Of a stretch of DNA of 46,265 nt, positions 31,801 to 39,941 are shown one piece after another. The DNA lies in the NCBI RefSeq assembly GCF_019710745.1, contig NZ_JAHKJW010000050.1, forward strand, positions 13,233-59,497, given 5' to 3'. Numbering within the stretch: the stretch's first letter is position 1; the number at the start of each line of letters is the position of its first letter. The notes under the pieces were generated by a model that was given only the letters and a program-made list of their open reading frames with translations, was not told the origin of the DNA and made no database searches. The translations under genes were made by a program, and so were the position numbers. Source of the DNA: Streptomyces beigongshangae. GTDB lineage: Bacteria > Actinomycetota > Actinomycetes > Streptomycetales > Streptomycetaceae.

Positions 31801-31833
31801 TGCACGCTGTACACGCACCGGCGCCCGGCTCGC

Positions 31834-32913
31834 TCAGCCGATGAGTTCGCGGGTGGCCAGAGCAGTGCCTTCGATACGGGCGCTGATCTTGGCGAAGGCG
31901 GTGTCGCGGGAGGTGGAGGTGTCGTCGGCGAAGGGGGAGAAACCGCAGTCGTCGCAGGTGCCCAGACGGTCGGGGGGCAGGTGACGGGAGGCGGCCAGGA
32001 CGCGGTCGCGTACCTCCTCGGGTGTTTCGACACGTGGGTCGATCGGGTCGGTGACGCCGATGAAGACCCGGGCCTGGTCGGGGAGATGTTCGGCAAGAAC
32101 GGCGAGGACCCTGTCCGGTTCCGGCTCGCTGGCGAGCTGGATGTAGAAGGCGCCGGCCTTGAGGTGGAGGAGAGCGGGCAGCAGAGCCGTGTAGTCGACG
32201 TCCAGGCTGTGGGTGGAGTCCTGGTCGCCGCCGGGACAGGTATGGATTCCGATCCTGGCCTGTTCGGTGGTGGAGAAGCGTTCCAGGACGCGGTTGTTGA
32301 GAGCGATGAACTCATCCAGCAGGTCCCCGCCCGGGTCGAGCTTCAGCGCGAGACGGGCCTCGGTGAAGTCGAGCTGGACGCGGTGGGCACCGGCGTCCAG
32401 ACATCGGCGGATGTCCGCTTCGGCCTCGGTGCTCAGGTCGTCGAGGAAGGCTTCGCGGGGGTATCCGTCGATGCCGTCGGCCGGGTAGAGCAGACTGAGC
32501 GCCGACGGCGCGATGACAGCCTGCTTCACCGGTGAGGCCGCGTGCCGGAGCGCCGCCCGCAGATAACGGTCCGCGTACACGCCGTAGCGCAGTGGTCCGG
32601 CCGTGAGGCGGGGCAGCTGCCGCCGGTGCCCGTCGGCGAACGGGATGACGACGCCGTCGGGTGCCAGCCGGTCCAGGCCGGTCAGGGGGTAGGTGACGAA
32701 GCTGGGCTTGGCCTGTTCGCCGTCGGTGACGACCGGGGAGCCGATCTCCTCCAGGCGGCGGACGGTGTCGCGGACCGCGCGGTCCTGGACGGCACGGAGT
32801 TCCTCGTCGCCGATCCGGCCCGCGGCATGGTCCGCCAGGGCGGCGAGCAGCCCGGCGGGTCGCGGGATGCTGCCGATCGGTTCGGTGGGAATGCCCACCG
32901 CGGTCCGGCTCAT
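31834..32913 (-). CDS. Cobalamin-independent methionine synthase (MetE C-domain)-like methyltransferase
   Basis: 359 aa, about half of full MetE, equal to its catalytic barrel. It begins PTEPIGSIPRPAGLL, the usual start of such short forms, and has the zinc ligands His224 and Cys226 (GIHTCPGGD) and Cys323 (CDDCGFSPF). VQLDFTEARLALK supplies the acid residues. Short MetE-like proteins move methyl groups from varied donors to thiols or homocysteine; without the N-terminal half the folate donor is uncertain. The ATG (GGAG 9 bases upstream) overlaps the stop of the upstream secreted-protein gene as ATGA, so the two are co-translated. The SARIEG...ATRELIG end is complete. Confidence 0.88.
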   Translation of the reverse strand: MSRTAVGIPTEPIGSIPRPAGLLAALADHAAGRIGDEELRAVQDRAVRDTVRRLEEIGSPVVTDGEQAKPSFVTYPLTGLDRLAPDGVVIPFADGHRRQLPRLTAGPLRYGVYADRYLRAALRHAASPVKQAVIAPSALSLLYPADGIDGYPREAFLDDLSTEAEADIRRCLDAGAHRVQLDFTEARLALKLDPGGDLLDEFIALNNRVLERFSTTEQARIGIHTCPGGDQDSTHSLDVDYTALLPALLHLKAGAFYIQLASEPEPDRVLAVLAEHLPDQARVFIGVTDPIDPRVETPEEVRDRVLAASRHLPPDRLGTCDDCGFSPFADDTSTSRDTAFAKISARIEGTALATRELIG

Positions 32914-33449
32914 GACTTGATCTCCAGCTGTGCCTCACCGCTGCTGCCCCGAAGCCCGGACGACAGGCACGAGGTGGGTAGCTCGCCGGGGAGCGCGGCA
33001 ACGGTCCGATGCGCCGTCAGCCCTTCACCGCGGCCCTCGACCACCCGGCCCGACAGCCTGACCAGGAGGACGCCGGCGACACGGACACTGGTGCTGTTGT
33101 CGTACGCGATCGACGACCGTTTCCCGTCGCCGTAGCGCACGACTTCCTCAAGGCGCGGGCTGTTCACCGTGACGCAGGACGCCGACGGCGACCTGCCTTC
33201 CAGATGGCCGGTGGCCGGCACCGTCCGGCCGGGGGCAACCGCGCACGTGTACCCGGCACGCGTCTGGACGCGGGTCTGGCGGGGCAACAAGGTCAAGGGC
33301 GGGTCGTACGTGCTGGTGCTGGAGCCTGTGCACAGAACGCTCTCTCGGTGCACCGGCTCATGAGCCTGGCCCACTGGAGCCCAGAGCACCGACGCGGCCA
33401 CCAGGGCCAGAGAACTCGTCACGACTGCTGTGCAGTGCCTGCCGAACAT
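32910..33449 (-). CDS. Secreted hypothetical protein coupled to the MetE-like gene
   Basis: 179 aa. A signal peptide (MFGRHCTAVVTSSLALVAAS...VGQAHE) precedes a mature domain with four Cys (LCTGSSTSTYDPPLTL, YTCAVAP, ASCVTV, SCLSS) and the end GLRGSSGEAQLEI. I recall similar small secreted proteins in Streptomyces but know no function. The ATG at 33449 is chosen for its GGAGGAC ribosome site; the frame opens 9 codons earlier. The stop overlaps the next gene's start by 4 bases, an odd pairing of a secreted protein with a cytoplasmic methyltransferase. Confidence 0.82.
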   Translation of the reverse strand: MFGRHCTAVVTSSLALVAASVLWAPVGQAHEPVHRESVLCTGSSTSTYDPPLTLLPRQTRVQTRAGYTCAVAPGRTVPATGHLEGRSPSASCVTVNSPRLEEVVRYGDGKRSSIAYDNSTSVRVAGVLLVRLSGRVVEGRGEGLTAHRTVAALPGELPTSCLSSGLRGSSGEAQLEIKS

Positions 33450-33690
33450 GTGTCCTCCACGGGATGTGCCCTCCACGGGATGTGTCCTTCACAAGGGTTG
33501 TAACTACCCCCAGGCCGCTTCTGCCGTCTCCGGCGTGTTGAGTCGCACCATCGGCGCGTCACACGCAGTACGCGTGAGGAAAGACCCCCACGCCCCCCGA
33601 ACGGGTGCCTTGATCATCGCGGCCGAGGGGCAAGGACACCCCACTCGGATCGAAGCGCCCGCACTCGAACGCGGTGAGGAAGGAACCCCG

Positions 33691-34218
33691 ATGGATCAGA
33701 CAGCCGCACAAAAGCTCGTCTTCGCCATGCTGGACGCGGACGGAGACGCAATCGTCTCCAGGGAGGAGTACTTGGCGCGCACCAGGAACGTGGCACTGGC
33801 GATGGGCCTCAAGGACGACGACCGGCTCGTCGTCACCGCACGCACCCTCGGCGAGCGGGCATGGGAGTCGATGGACGCCGACGGCGACGGAAAGATGACC
33901 TTCGACCAATACGCGGCATGGGCCGGAGCCGAGGCGTTCGACACCGTCTGCGCACCCGTCCTCGGCGCACTCTTCGACCTCGCCGACACCGACCATGACG
34001 GGGCCCTCGACCTCTACGGGTTCACAGCGCTGCGCACAGCGCTGAACAACCCGGCCGCCAACGCCGAAGCAGCGTTCACCGCCCTGGACACCGACGGCGA
34101 CGGCAGCATCAGCCGCGACGACTACATCGCGTCCATCCGCGCTCACGTCACGGGCGAAGGCTCTCCCATGGGCAGGGCGCTGTACAGCAGGCCACTCTCC
34201 GGCATCCCAGCGCAATGA
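33691..34218 (+). CDS. EF-hand calcium-binding protein (calerythrin-like)
   Basis: 175 aa, cytoplasmic, of usual calerythrin size. Four EF loops are visible: DADGDAIVSREE (15-26), DADGDGKMTFDQ (62-73), DTDHDGALDLYG (99-110) and DTDGDGSISRDD (133-144). Loops 1 and 4 keep an acid at position 12; loop 2 has Gln and loop 3 Gly there, so they should bind calcium weakly or not at all. ATG follows AGGAAGGAACCCCG. The likely role is calcium buffering or signalling. It converges on the LysR gene over 113 bp; no clear terminator was seen there. Confidence 0.93.
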   Translation: MDQTAAQKLVFAMLDADGDAIVSREEYLARTRNVALAMGLKDDDRLVVTARTLGERAWESMDADGDGKMTFDQYAAWAGAEAFDTVCAPVLGALFDLADTDHDGALDLYGFTALRTALNNPAANAEAAFTALDTDGDGSISRDDYIASIRAHVTGEGSPMGRALYSRPLSGIPAQ

Positions 34219-34331
34219 TCAACGCGCACGTGCACCGGCGACGCCGGCCCGCCCAGGCCCCCTCCACCGTTCACTCCGGTACCGCCGACCGCGCCGCAAC
34301 ATCCCGGGTCCCGTGAACAAAGCCAGGACGG

Positions 34332-35300
34332 TCAGCCGTAGACGACCGACCAGGGACGAGGGGTGTCGTCCGGTGGGAGGGCAGTGTCCCCGCGCCGTGG
34401 GGTCGCGGTGTGGTGGCGGGCCAGGACGTCGGCGGCGAGTTCGGCGAAGCGACGGGCGGCAGGGTGTGCTCCACGGCCGGTGAGCCAGGCGCCGCTGATG
34501 CGCAGGGTGAGGGGGCGGCCCGCGAGGGGGCACCAGGCGACGCGCGGCTCCTTGCGTGCCACCGGTCCCTGGTCGAAGGCGATCCCGTGCCCCGCTGTCA
34601 CCAGGGCGAGCAGGAACTCGGGATTGGAGGCATGCCGGAGGCGGCCGGGTACGAAGCCCTCGGCGCGGCACACGTCGAGGATGCGGTCGTGCCAGTCGGG
34701 CGCGTGTGCGCGGGGGAAGAGCACCAGATCGTGGCCGGAGAGGTCGCTGAGTGCCACTTCGGGCAGCCGGGCCAGTGGTGAGGTGCGTGGCAGGACGACA
34801 CCCAGGTCCAGTGAGATGCCGGGGCCGAGCCGGAGTTCGGTGGAGTCGACGGGGTGGTGCACGAGTCCGACGTCCAGGCCACCGGAGGCAAGCAGACGCA
34901 ACTGCTCCACGGTGGTGACCTCCTGCAGGTCGACCGAGAGTTCCGGAGCGTGTTCCGCACAGGCGGTGAGCAGCGCGGACAGCACGGCGGCCGTGGTGTC
35001 GGGCGGTACGCCCGCGCGCAGCGTGCCCAGGCCGCCGTCGGCGGCGCGGCGGGCCAGGGTGCGCAGCCGCTTCTCCCGGGCGAGGAGTTCGTGCGCCTCC
35101 TCCAGCAGCGCCGCCCCGGCGGCGCTGAGCCGGACACCGCGCTGCGAGCGGTCGAACAACTGGGCTCCGAGCTCCTTCTCCAGCCGCCGGACGGCCTGGC
35201 TGAGCGGCGGCTGGGCCATGCCCAGCCGCTCGGCGGCCCGGCTGAAGTGCAGCTCGTCGGCCACGGTGACGAAAAGACGCAGGTGGCGCAAGAGATCCAC
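34332..35300 (-). CDS. LysR-family regulator divergent from a penicillin-binding-fold hydrolase
   Basis: 322 aa from GTG 35300 (VDLLRHLRLFVTVADELHFS). The helix-turn-helix is RAAERLGMAQPPLSQAVRRL; the effector domain covers about 92-300. The C-terminal tail is longer than usual. The open frame continues far upstream over the divergent gene but only this start gives a LysR N-terminus. It lies 123 bp from the divergent serine hydrolase gene, with two tandem binding-site-like repeats between. LysR proteins next to beta-lactamase-fold genes, such as AmpR, normally activate them in response to cell-wall fragments, so that is the likely target. Confidence 0.92.
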   Translation of the reverse strand: MDLLRHLRLFVTVADELHFSRAAERLGMAQPPLSQAVRRLEKELGAQLFDRSQRGVRLSAAGAALLEEAHELLAREKRLRTLARRAADGGLGTLRAGVPPDTTAAVLSALLTACAEHAPELSVDLQEVTTVEQLRLLASGGLDVGLVHHPVDSTELRLGPGISLDLGVVLPRTSPLARLPEVALSDLSGHDLVLFPRAHAPDWHDRILDVCRAEGFVPGRLRHASNPEFLLALVTAGHGIAFDQGPVARKEPRVAWCPLAGRPLTLRISGAWLTGRGAHPAARRFAELAADVLARHHTATPRRGDTALPPDDTPRPWSVVYG

Positions 35301-35369
35301 GATCAAGGATTCTATGCGGAAGCCGCCGCGAGGGGGACGGGGCGGTCGGTCTGCGGCCGGCCGTCCGTT

Positions 35370-35409
35370 GACGGGGAACACCAATGTTCGACGGGGAACA
35401 CCGATGTCC
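35370..35409. promoter_or_regulatory. Two tandem 20-bp operator-like repeats
   Basis: Units at 35370-35389 and 35390-35409 (GACGGGGAACACC-A/G-ATGT-T/C-C) differ at two positions. Each contains a GAACA-N4-TGTTC-type inverted repeat (35376-35389 perfect; 35396-35409 one mismatch). The spacing of 20 bp puts both on the same DNA face, and they lie 15-54 bases before the hydrolase start. They are the best sites for the divergent LysR protein. Confidence 0.75.
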
Positions 35410-35423
35410 AGGGATGAGCAGTG

Positions 35424-36362
35424 ATGAGCACGCGGACAGCGACCGAAAACCGGATCCGGCAGGTCTTCGCCGAAGCGGGCGCGCGAGGGCAGTTGCACGC
35501 TGCCCCCGTCGGAGCGTGCACACCGGTCACCGGGAAGACCGATGACGGGCGGGACGTCAGCGAAGTCGCCGTGGGCGCCGATGACGCCGTCGTCATCGCT
35601 TCGATCTTCAAGATACTGCTGGTGCTCGAATTCGCCCGGCAGGTGGTGGCCGACCAGCTCGATCCGAGGGAGCGGGTGCGGGTGGGCCCGGCCGACCGCC
35701 TCGGCGGCTGGGGCACCGCCGGCTGTCTGGACGACGTCGAGCTGTCGTTGCGCGACCTGGCGTACTTCGCGATGTCGGTCAGCGACAACTCGGCGGCCGA
35801 TCTGCTGCTGGACCGAGTGGGTCTGGACACCGTGAGACTGCTCGCGAAGGAACTCGGGCTGGAGCGGACACGCATCGTGGGAGGTCCGCGAGACCTGCTG
35901 AACGCGATGCTCGCGGAGGTCGGGGCGCGCGACGAAAGGGAGTTCGCCGTGCGCTACCCGGCCCTGCCGGATGACAGGAAGAGACGGCTGGCGGTGCTGG
36001 ACCCCCGCCACACCACGGCCAGTACACCCCGCGAGATCACCCGGCTGCTCGGGCTCGTCTGGAGCGATGCCGCCGGGCCGCCGGAAGCCTGTGCGCTCGT
36101 ACGCGACCTGATGGGCAAACAGGTCTTCCGCCACCGGCTGGTGTCGGGCTTCCCGGACGACGTCGCGGTCGCGGCCAAGACCGGGACGCTGCCGGGGCTG
36201 CACATGGAGGCGGGTGTCGCCCGCTACCCGGACGGCCAGTGCTACGCGTTCGCGGTGTTCGCGCGTACGCACGACCTGACCGCCTCCCGTGCCACGGTGG
36301 ACGCGGCGATCGGCCGGGCCGCCGGGATCGCGGCGGCTTTCCTCCGCGACGGCAGCCACTGA
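35424..36362 (+). CDS. Beta-lactamase-fold serine hydrolase lacking the class A general base
   Basis: 312 aa, no signal peptide, so likely cytoplasmic. The fold motifs are SIFK (Ser60, Lys63), SDN (120-122) and KTG (252-254). Class A beta-lactamases have Glu-x-x-Leu-Asn before the last helix; here the segment is GGPRDLLNAM, with Arg156 where Glu166 should be and Asn160 in place. Without that Glu, deacylation of penicillins should be poor, so a peptidase, esterase or acyl-binding role is likelier. The ATG at 35424 overlaps a GTG at 35421. A LysR gene is divergent. Confidence 0.87.
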   Translation: MSTRTATENRIRQVFAEAGARGQLHAAPVGACTPVTGKTDDGRDVSEVAVGADDAVVIASIFKILLVLEFARQVVADQLDPRERVRVGPADRLGGWGTAGCLDDVELSLRDLAYFAMSVSDNSAADLLLDRVGLDTVRLLAKELGLERTRIVGGPRDLLNAMLAEVGARDEREFAVRYPALPDDRKRRLAVLDPRHTTASTPREITRLLGLVWSDAAGPPEACALVRDLMGKQVFRHRLVSGFPDDVAVAAKTGTLPGLHMEAGVARYPDGQCYAFAVFARTHDLTASRATVDAAIGRAAGIAAAFLRDGSH

Positions 36363-36371
36363 CCAGGAAAC

Positions 36372-36387
36372 ATACGCGTTCGCATAT
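36372..36387. promoter_or_regulatory. Imperfect 16-bp palindrome before the MBL hydrolase
   Basis: ATACGCGTTCGCATAT is a palindrome apart from one base pair, and A/T-richer than its surroundings. It starts 10 bases after the serine hydrolase stop and lies 59 bases before the MBL start, where a regulator could act. Confidence 0.5.
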
Positions 36388-36445
36388 CGAAAGGGTCGAA
36401 CTCCGGTCTTGGACACCGGACTTCATCCCCTGGTCTGCTGACACC

Positions 36446-37516
36446 ATGACCCAGGACATACATGTTTCGGACGGACCAGACAGTTCCTCCGGCCGCGGAC
36501 CGGACCGTCGTACGGTGCTGTGGGGCGCCGCACTCGGTGCGGCGTCCCCGCTGATCCCGGCCACGGCGTCCGCAGCCGCCGGCCGCGGCCGGAGCGGTGA
36601 CCGGTCCGCCCGCTCCGTGTCGTTCCGCTGGCTCGGCACCGCGGGCTGGCGCATCGACGTGGGGGACCGCACCGTGCTCTTCGATCCTTACCTCACCCGT
36701 TTCCGTACCGGCCTGTTCGACGCAGGCCTCGACCCGCGGACCCGGTTGAGAACGGACCCAGCAGTGGTCGACGCGCACATCGGACGTCCCGACCTGGTGC
36801 TGGTGAGCCACTCCCACTGGGACCACCTCGGTGACGTGCCGTACATCGCCAAGACCACCGGCGCCCGCGTCATCGGCACCGAGACCACGTACCACCTGCT
36901 CACCGCACTCGGCGTCGATCCTGCACAGATCTCCGTGGTGAAGGGCGGCGAGGTGCTGGACGTCGGCACGGTCACCGTCGAGGCCGTACCCAGCCTGCAC
37001 AGCCGCAACAAGAACTGCGCGTACTTCGCCCCGGGCACGCTCAACGCCCCGCCGGCGACGGTTCCCGCCACCATCGGGGACCTGCCCGAGGGGGACACCC
37101 TGGCCTTCCACGTCACGGCCGGACAGAGCGGCCCGTCGGCATTCCTCATGGGGGCCAGTGACTTCACCGAGCGGGCGGTGCGGGGCCTGCGCCCCGACCT
37201 CGCGATGGTCGCCGTGCCCTCCGGTTCCGGCACCACCCACCGCTACGTGCCCCGGCTGCTGAGTGCCCTGGACAACCCCGGTGTCGTCGTCCCTGTCCAT
37301 TGGGACCACTTCGAGCGACCGCTGGGAGGTTCCCCGGTCCGTGACCCGGCGATGGATCTCGACGCCTTCCTCGCCCAGGTCGAGAAGGCGTCTCCGGCCA
37401 CCCGGATCGTCGTCCCGGACTACCGCACCGCGTACGACGGCGACATGCGGCCCGTGAGCCGGTGGGCGGCTTCCGGCCCGGCCGGGCCGGAAGCCGCCGA
37501 CCCGCCAAGGACATGA
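36446..37516 (+). CDS. Tat-exported metallo-beta-lactamase-fold hydrolase (UlaG/lactonase-like)
   Basis: 356 aa. DRRTVLWGAALGAASPLI with ATASAAA is a Tat-type signal. The metal site is SHSHWDHLGD, giving His122, His124, Asp126 and His127; further ligands are likely in SLHSRNKN, GASDF (Asp) and VPVHWDHF (His). The pattern LGTAGWRIDVGDRTVLFDPYL is that of the UlaG/RomA/NAPE-PLD-like branch and not of antibiotic-cleaving B1 enzymes. The start ATG 36446 has no clear ribosome site. A long hairpin follows the stop, separating it from the class A beta-lactamase gene. Confidence 0.88.
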   Translation: MTQDIHVSDGPDSSSGRGPDRRTVLWGAALGAASPLIPATASAAAGRGRSGDRSARSVSFRWLGTAGWRIDVGDRTVLFDPYLTRFRTGLFDAGLDPRTRLRTDPAVVDAHIGRPDLVLVSHSHWDHLGDVPYIAKTTGARVIGTETTYHLLTALGVDPAQISVVKGGEVLDVGTVTVEAVPSLHSRNKNCAYFAPGTLNAPPATVPATIGDLPEGDTLAFHVTAGQSGPSAFLMGASDFTERAVRGLRPDLAMVAVPSGSGTTHRYVPRLLSALDNPGVVVPVHWDHFERPLGGSPVRDPAMDLDAFLAQVEKASPATRIVVPDYRTAYDGDMRPVSRWAASGPAGPEAADPPRT

Positions 37517-37521
37517 ACACC

Positions 37522-37580
37522 GTGCGCACCGCGGTCCCGGAGGGCGTGCGGCAGCACGCCCCGGGACCGCAGGTGGGCAC
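37522..37580 (+). terminator. Long terminator hairpin between MBL and beta-lactamase genes
   Basis: Arms beginning GTGCGCACCGCGGTCCCGG and ending CCGGGACCGCAGGTGGGCAC pair with a GGCA loop, a small bulge and one or two mismatches, giving a stem of over 25 bp. Confidence 0.8.
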
Positions 37581-37605
37581 CCTACCCGGTATTGGACGTC
37601 CCTCG

Positions 37606-38598
37606 ATGCTTCCTGACCTTCGCTCCCGTAGGACACGACGTTCCCGGCTGAGCTCGACGCTCGCGACATTGACCGTGTCGACCCTGCTGGGCGGTCTCGC
37701 CTGTGCAGCGGGTGCTCCCACCGGCGACACGCACGCCTCCACCGTGGCCGCCCGGGCGCAGAGCAACACCTCCTCCCGCTCCGAGCTGCACAAGACGCTG
37801 CGCGCACTGGAGAAGTCCTACGACGGACGGATCGGCGCGGTGGGCGTCGACCTGGAAACCGGCCGCACGGTCGAGCACCGGTCCGGCGAGCGCTTCCCGT
37901 TCAACTCCTCGTTCAAGGTGTTCGCGTGCGCGGCGGTGCTGGACAAGGCGCGCACCAGTGAGCCGGGGCTGATGGACGAAGTGGTGCGCTGGACCCCCGC
38001 CGACATGGCCGCACTGACCGGGAACTCCCCGGAGACCACCGAATACACCGACACCGGCATGACGTCCGCGCAGCTGTGCCGCGCCGCTGTCACCAAGTCC
38101 GACGGGTTCGCGGGCAACATGCTGCTGAAGCAGATCGGCGGGCCGCGCGGGCTGACCGACTTCTTCCGCACGACCGGTGATCGGACCAGCCGCCTGGACC
38201 GGCCGGAGCCCTGGCTGACCGAGTGGCAGCCCGGTGACAAGCGCGACACCACCACTCCTGCGGCCGTCGCACGGACTTTCGCCGAGCTCACCACCGGCAC
38301 CACCCTCGACACCCGCGACCGGGCCCGACTGGTCGGCTGGCTGAAGGCCAGCCTCACCGGCGCCGACCGGATCAGGGCGGGCATCCCTGCGAACTGGACC
38401 GTCGGCAACAAGACCGGCACCGGCGGCGCGAGCAACCACGGCACCGCCAACGACCTGGCGATCATCTGGCCGCCCGGGGCGAACGCGCCGATCGTCCTGG
38501 CCGTGTTCACCAACCGCAACCTCGACGACACCCCGCACGACGACAAGGTGATCGCGACCACGGCGACCGCGCTGGTCAAGGCCCTCGGCAAACTGTGA
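37606..38598 (+). CDS. Class A beta-lactamase
   Basis: 330 aa, secreted. The signal region is RRTRRSRLSSTLATLTVSTL with GGLACAAG. The active-site motifs are SSFK (Ser101, Lys104), SDG (165-167, the usual Streptomyces form of SDN), the omega-loop Glu201 (PEPWLTEW) and KTG (269-271), with RDTTTPAA after it. Unlike the canonical E-x-x-L-N, the last Asn (N170) is Thr205. It should hydrolyse penicillins. The ATG at 37606 was chosen because upstream in-frame starts lie in the terminator hairpin. Its own LysR regulator is not adjacent; the LysR gene at 34332 is 2.3 kb away. Confidence 0.94.
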   Translation: MLPDLRSRRTRRSRLSSTLATLTVSTLLGGLACAAGAPTGDTHASTVAARAQSNTSSRSELHKTLRALEKSYDGRIGAVGVDLETGRTVEHRSGERFPFNSSFKVFACAAVLDKARTSEPGLMDEVVRWTPADMAALTGNSPETTEYTDTGMTSAQLCRAAVTKSDGFAGNMLLKQIGGPRGLTDFFRTTGDRTSRLDRPEPWLTEWQPGDKRDTTTPAAVARTFAELTTGTTLDTRDRARLVGWLKASLTGADRIRAGIPANWTVGNKTGTGGASNHGTANDLAIIWPPGANAPIVLAVFTNRNLDDTPHDDKVIATTATALVKALGKL

Positions 38599-38933
38599 CC
38601 TGTCACGCTCATCGGCGCACGGCCGGGAGCCCGAGCCAGGCGACCACGGGGCGGGCACGACCCCGGCTCCGCCGGCGCGCTCGCCAACAGCCGGCGGACA
38701 CCCCTGCAAGCTCACCCGACCCCGACCCCGACCCTGGCCCTGGCCCTGACCTCGACCGCGCCCAACTCTGGCGCGCCTTGCCCGTCCTCGGGATGCGCTG
38801 GGGATATCTCACACCGGGATCTGCGTATCCGTCCCCAGACGCGGAGCCGGTCCTGCGCCTAATATCGCCATGCGTCGGGAAGATCAGGCATGGTCTGTGG
38901 GAACCCCGAGGCACAGGGCAAGGGGGGTAAATC
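38599..38933. other. 335-bp intergenic region with simple repeats
   Basis: Short CCCCGA and CCTGGC runs (about 38718-38750) precede the lipoprotein promoter region. TAATAT near 38860 is the only A/T-rich hexamer and may be a -10 element. No gene is seen. Confidence 0.5.
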
Positions 38934-39821
38934 ATGGTATCTGTCCATACAGTGCGTTGCTCTGTCGTGATGGGGACGGCCGCCGTATCGGCCGTCGCCG
39001 TTCTGACGGCCTGCGGCGGGGATGGCTCCGCTTCGGAGAGGACGGGCGAGGGCGGCGGGCGCCCGGCGAGCGCCGGCGCCGAGGATGCGGTGCGGGGCGG
39101 CGGCGACCCGTCGGACGGCTCGAACCCGGATGCGGAGGCGAGCGGTGAGCCGAGCGCCGGCTCCTCGGCGGATCCGCAGGAGGGCGGCGACGCGTACGAC
39201 TTCACGCCCGATCCGAAGAAGGTCCCCAAGAGCGCCTCGCAGGCCCGGAAGCTGACCCGGAACGCCTCCTTGGAACCGGCGGACTGGACGCCCGGGATGG
39301 TGAGACACGACCCGTACGAGACGGCGGGCACCTGGCCGGTTCTCGCTGATTCCTGTGTCTGGTCGCGGGGCGGGATGCCGGGGCACGTCCTGGACAGTTA
39401 CACGCGCGGGATCGACGTACCGGCGAAGGGCGACCGGGGCCGCGTGCAGGGTTCGGTGACGGTGACGGTCCACCGGACGGTCGAGGACGCCGACCGGGAG
39501 ATGAAGGACACGGTCCAGGAGAGCTTTCGCTGCCCGGGGCAGGAACTCGGCGGTGGGCAGCGGCTGGACGGTCTGATGTCCATGCATCTGGACCGGAAGG
39601 ACGTCAACAACGCGGACGCCACCTTGTTCGAGGCGGGCAAGTACACCGGCCCCGGTTCGGGCGGGCAGCAGGAGTACGTGTGGACGAAGTCCCGTATCGG
39701 CCCGGTGACGACCGCCGTCTCGGTCAAGGGGGCCGAGGGGTACGGGACCACGGACCTCCTCCGGCTGGCGGCCGAGGCGGGCGCCAAGCTCCTCTACCGG
39801 GTCGAGACGGAACTGAAGTGA
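38934..39821 (+). CDS. Lipoprotein next to a sensor kinase
   Basis: 295 aa. The lipobox LTAC places the lipid on Cys27. A Gly/Ser/Glu-rich linker (28-85) leads to a globular domain from about 95 with two Cys (SCVWSRGG, SFRCPGQEL) and alternating strands (GSVTVTVHRTVEDADREM). The layout resembles the PknH-type extracellular sensor domains and related lipoproteins, but this is weak. ATG follows AGGGGGG. It precedes the Ser/Thr kinase gene by 120 bp on the same strand, although a strong hairpin lies between. A role in ligand delivery to the kinase is speculative. Confidence 0.8.
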   Translation: MVSVHTVRCSVVMGTAAVSAVAVLTACGGDGSASERTGEGGGRPASAGAEDAVRGGGDPSDGSNPDAEASGEPSAGSSADPQEGGDAYDFTPDPKKVPKSASQARKLTRNASLEPADWTPGMVRHDPYETAGTWPVLADSCVWSRGGMPGHVLDSYTRGIDVPAKGDRGRVQGSVTVTVHRTVEDADREMKDTVQESFRCPGQELGGGQRLDGLMSMHLDRKDVNNADATLFEAGKYTGPGSGGQQEYVWTKSRIGPVTTAVSVKGAEGYGTTDLLRLAAEAGAKLLYRVETELK

Positions 39822-39833
39822 CCGCCCCCGGGC

Positions 39834-39880
39834 GGTGGCCGGTCCCCGGCGGGGCGGTCCACCGCCGCGGACCGGCCACC
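39834..39880 (+). terminator. Terminator after the lipoprotein gene
   Basis: GGTGGCCGGTCC (39834-39845) pairs perfectly with GGACCGGCCACC (39869-39880), and the loop itself can fold. It lies 12 bases past the stop, so the kinase gene likely has its own promoter. Confidence 0.75.
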
Positions 39881-39941
39881 CGCGTCCGCGCGTCCGCCAC
39901 CGCCGGATGACCGCACTCACCTTGTTGGGACGTCAGCGTTG

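Noticed and set aside
29246..31984. 912-codon plus-strand open frame
   Set aside because: It crosses the Clp-N and amidinotransferase genes in antisense. Only the short IS1182-like piece inside it is meaningful.
30311..33449. A creatine-like pathway built from the amidinotransferase and MetE-like genes
   Set aside because: MetE-type enzymes methylate thiols, not guanidinoacetate, and 380 bp with an IS scar lie between. The link is too weak to claim.
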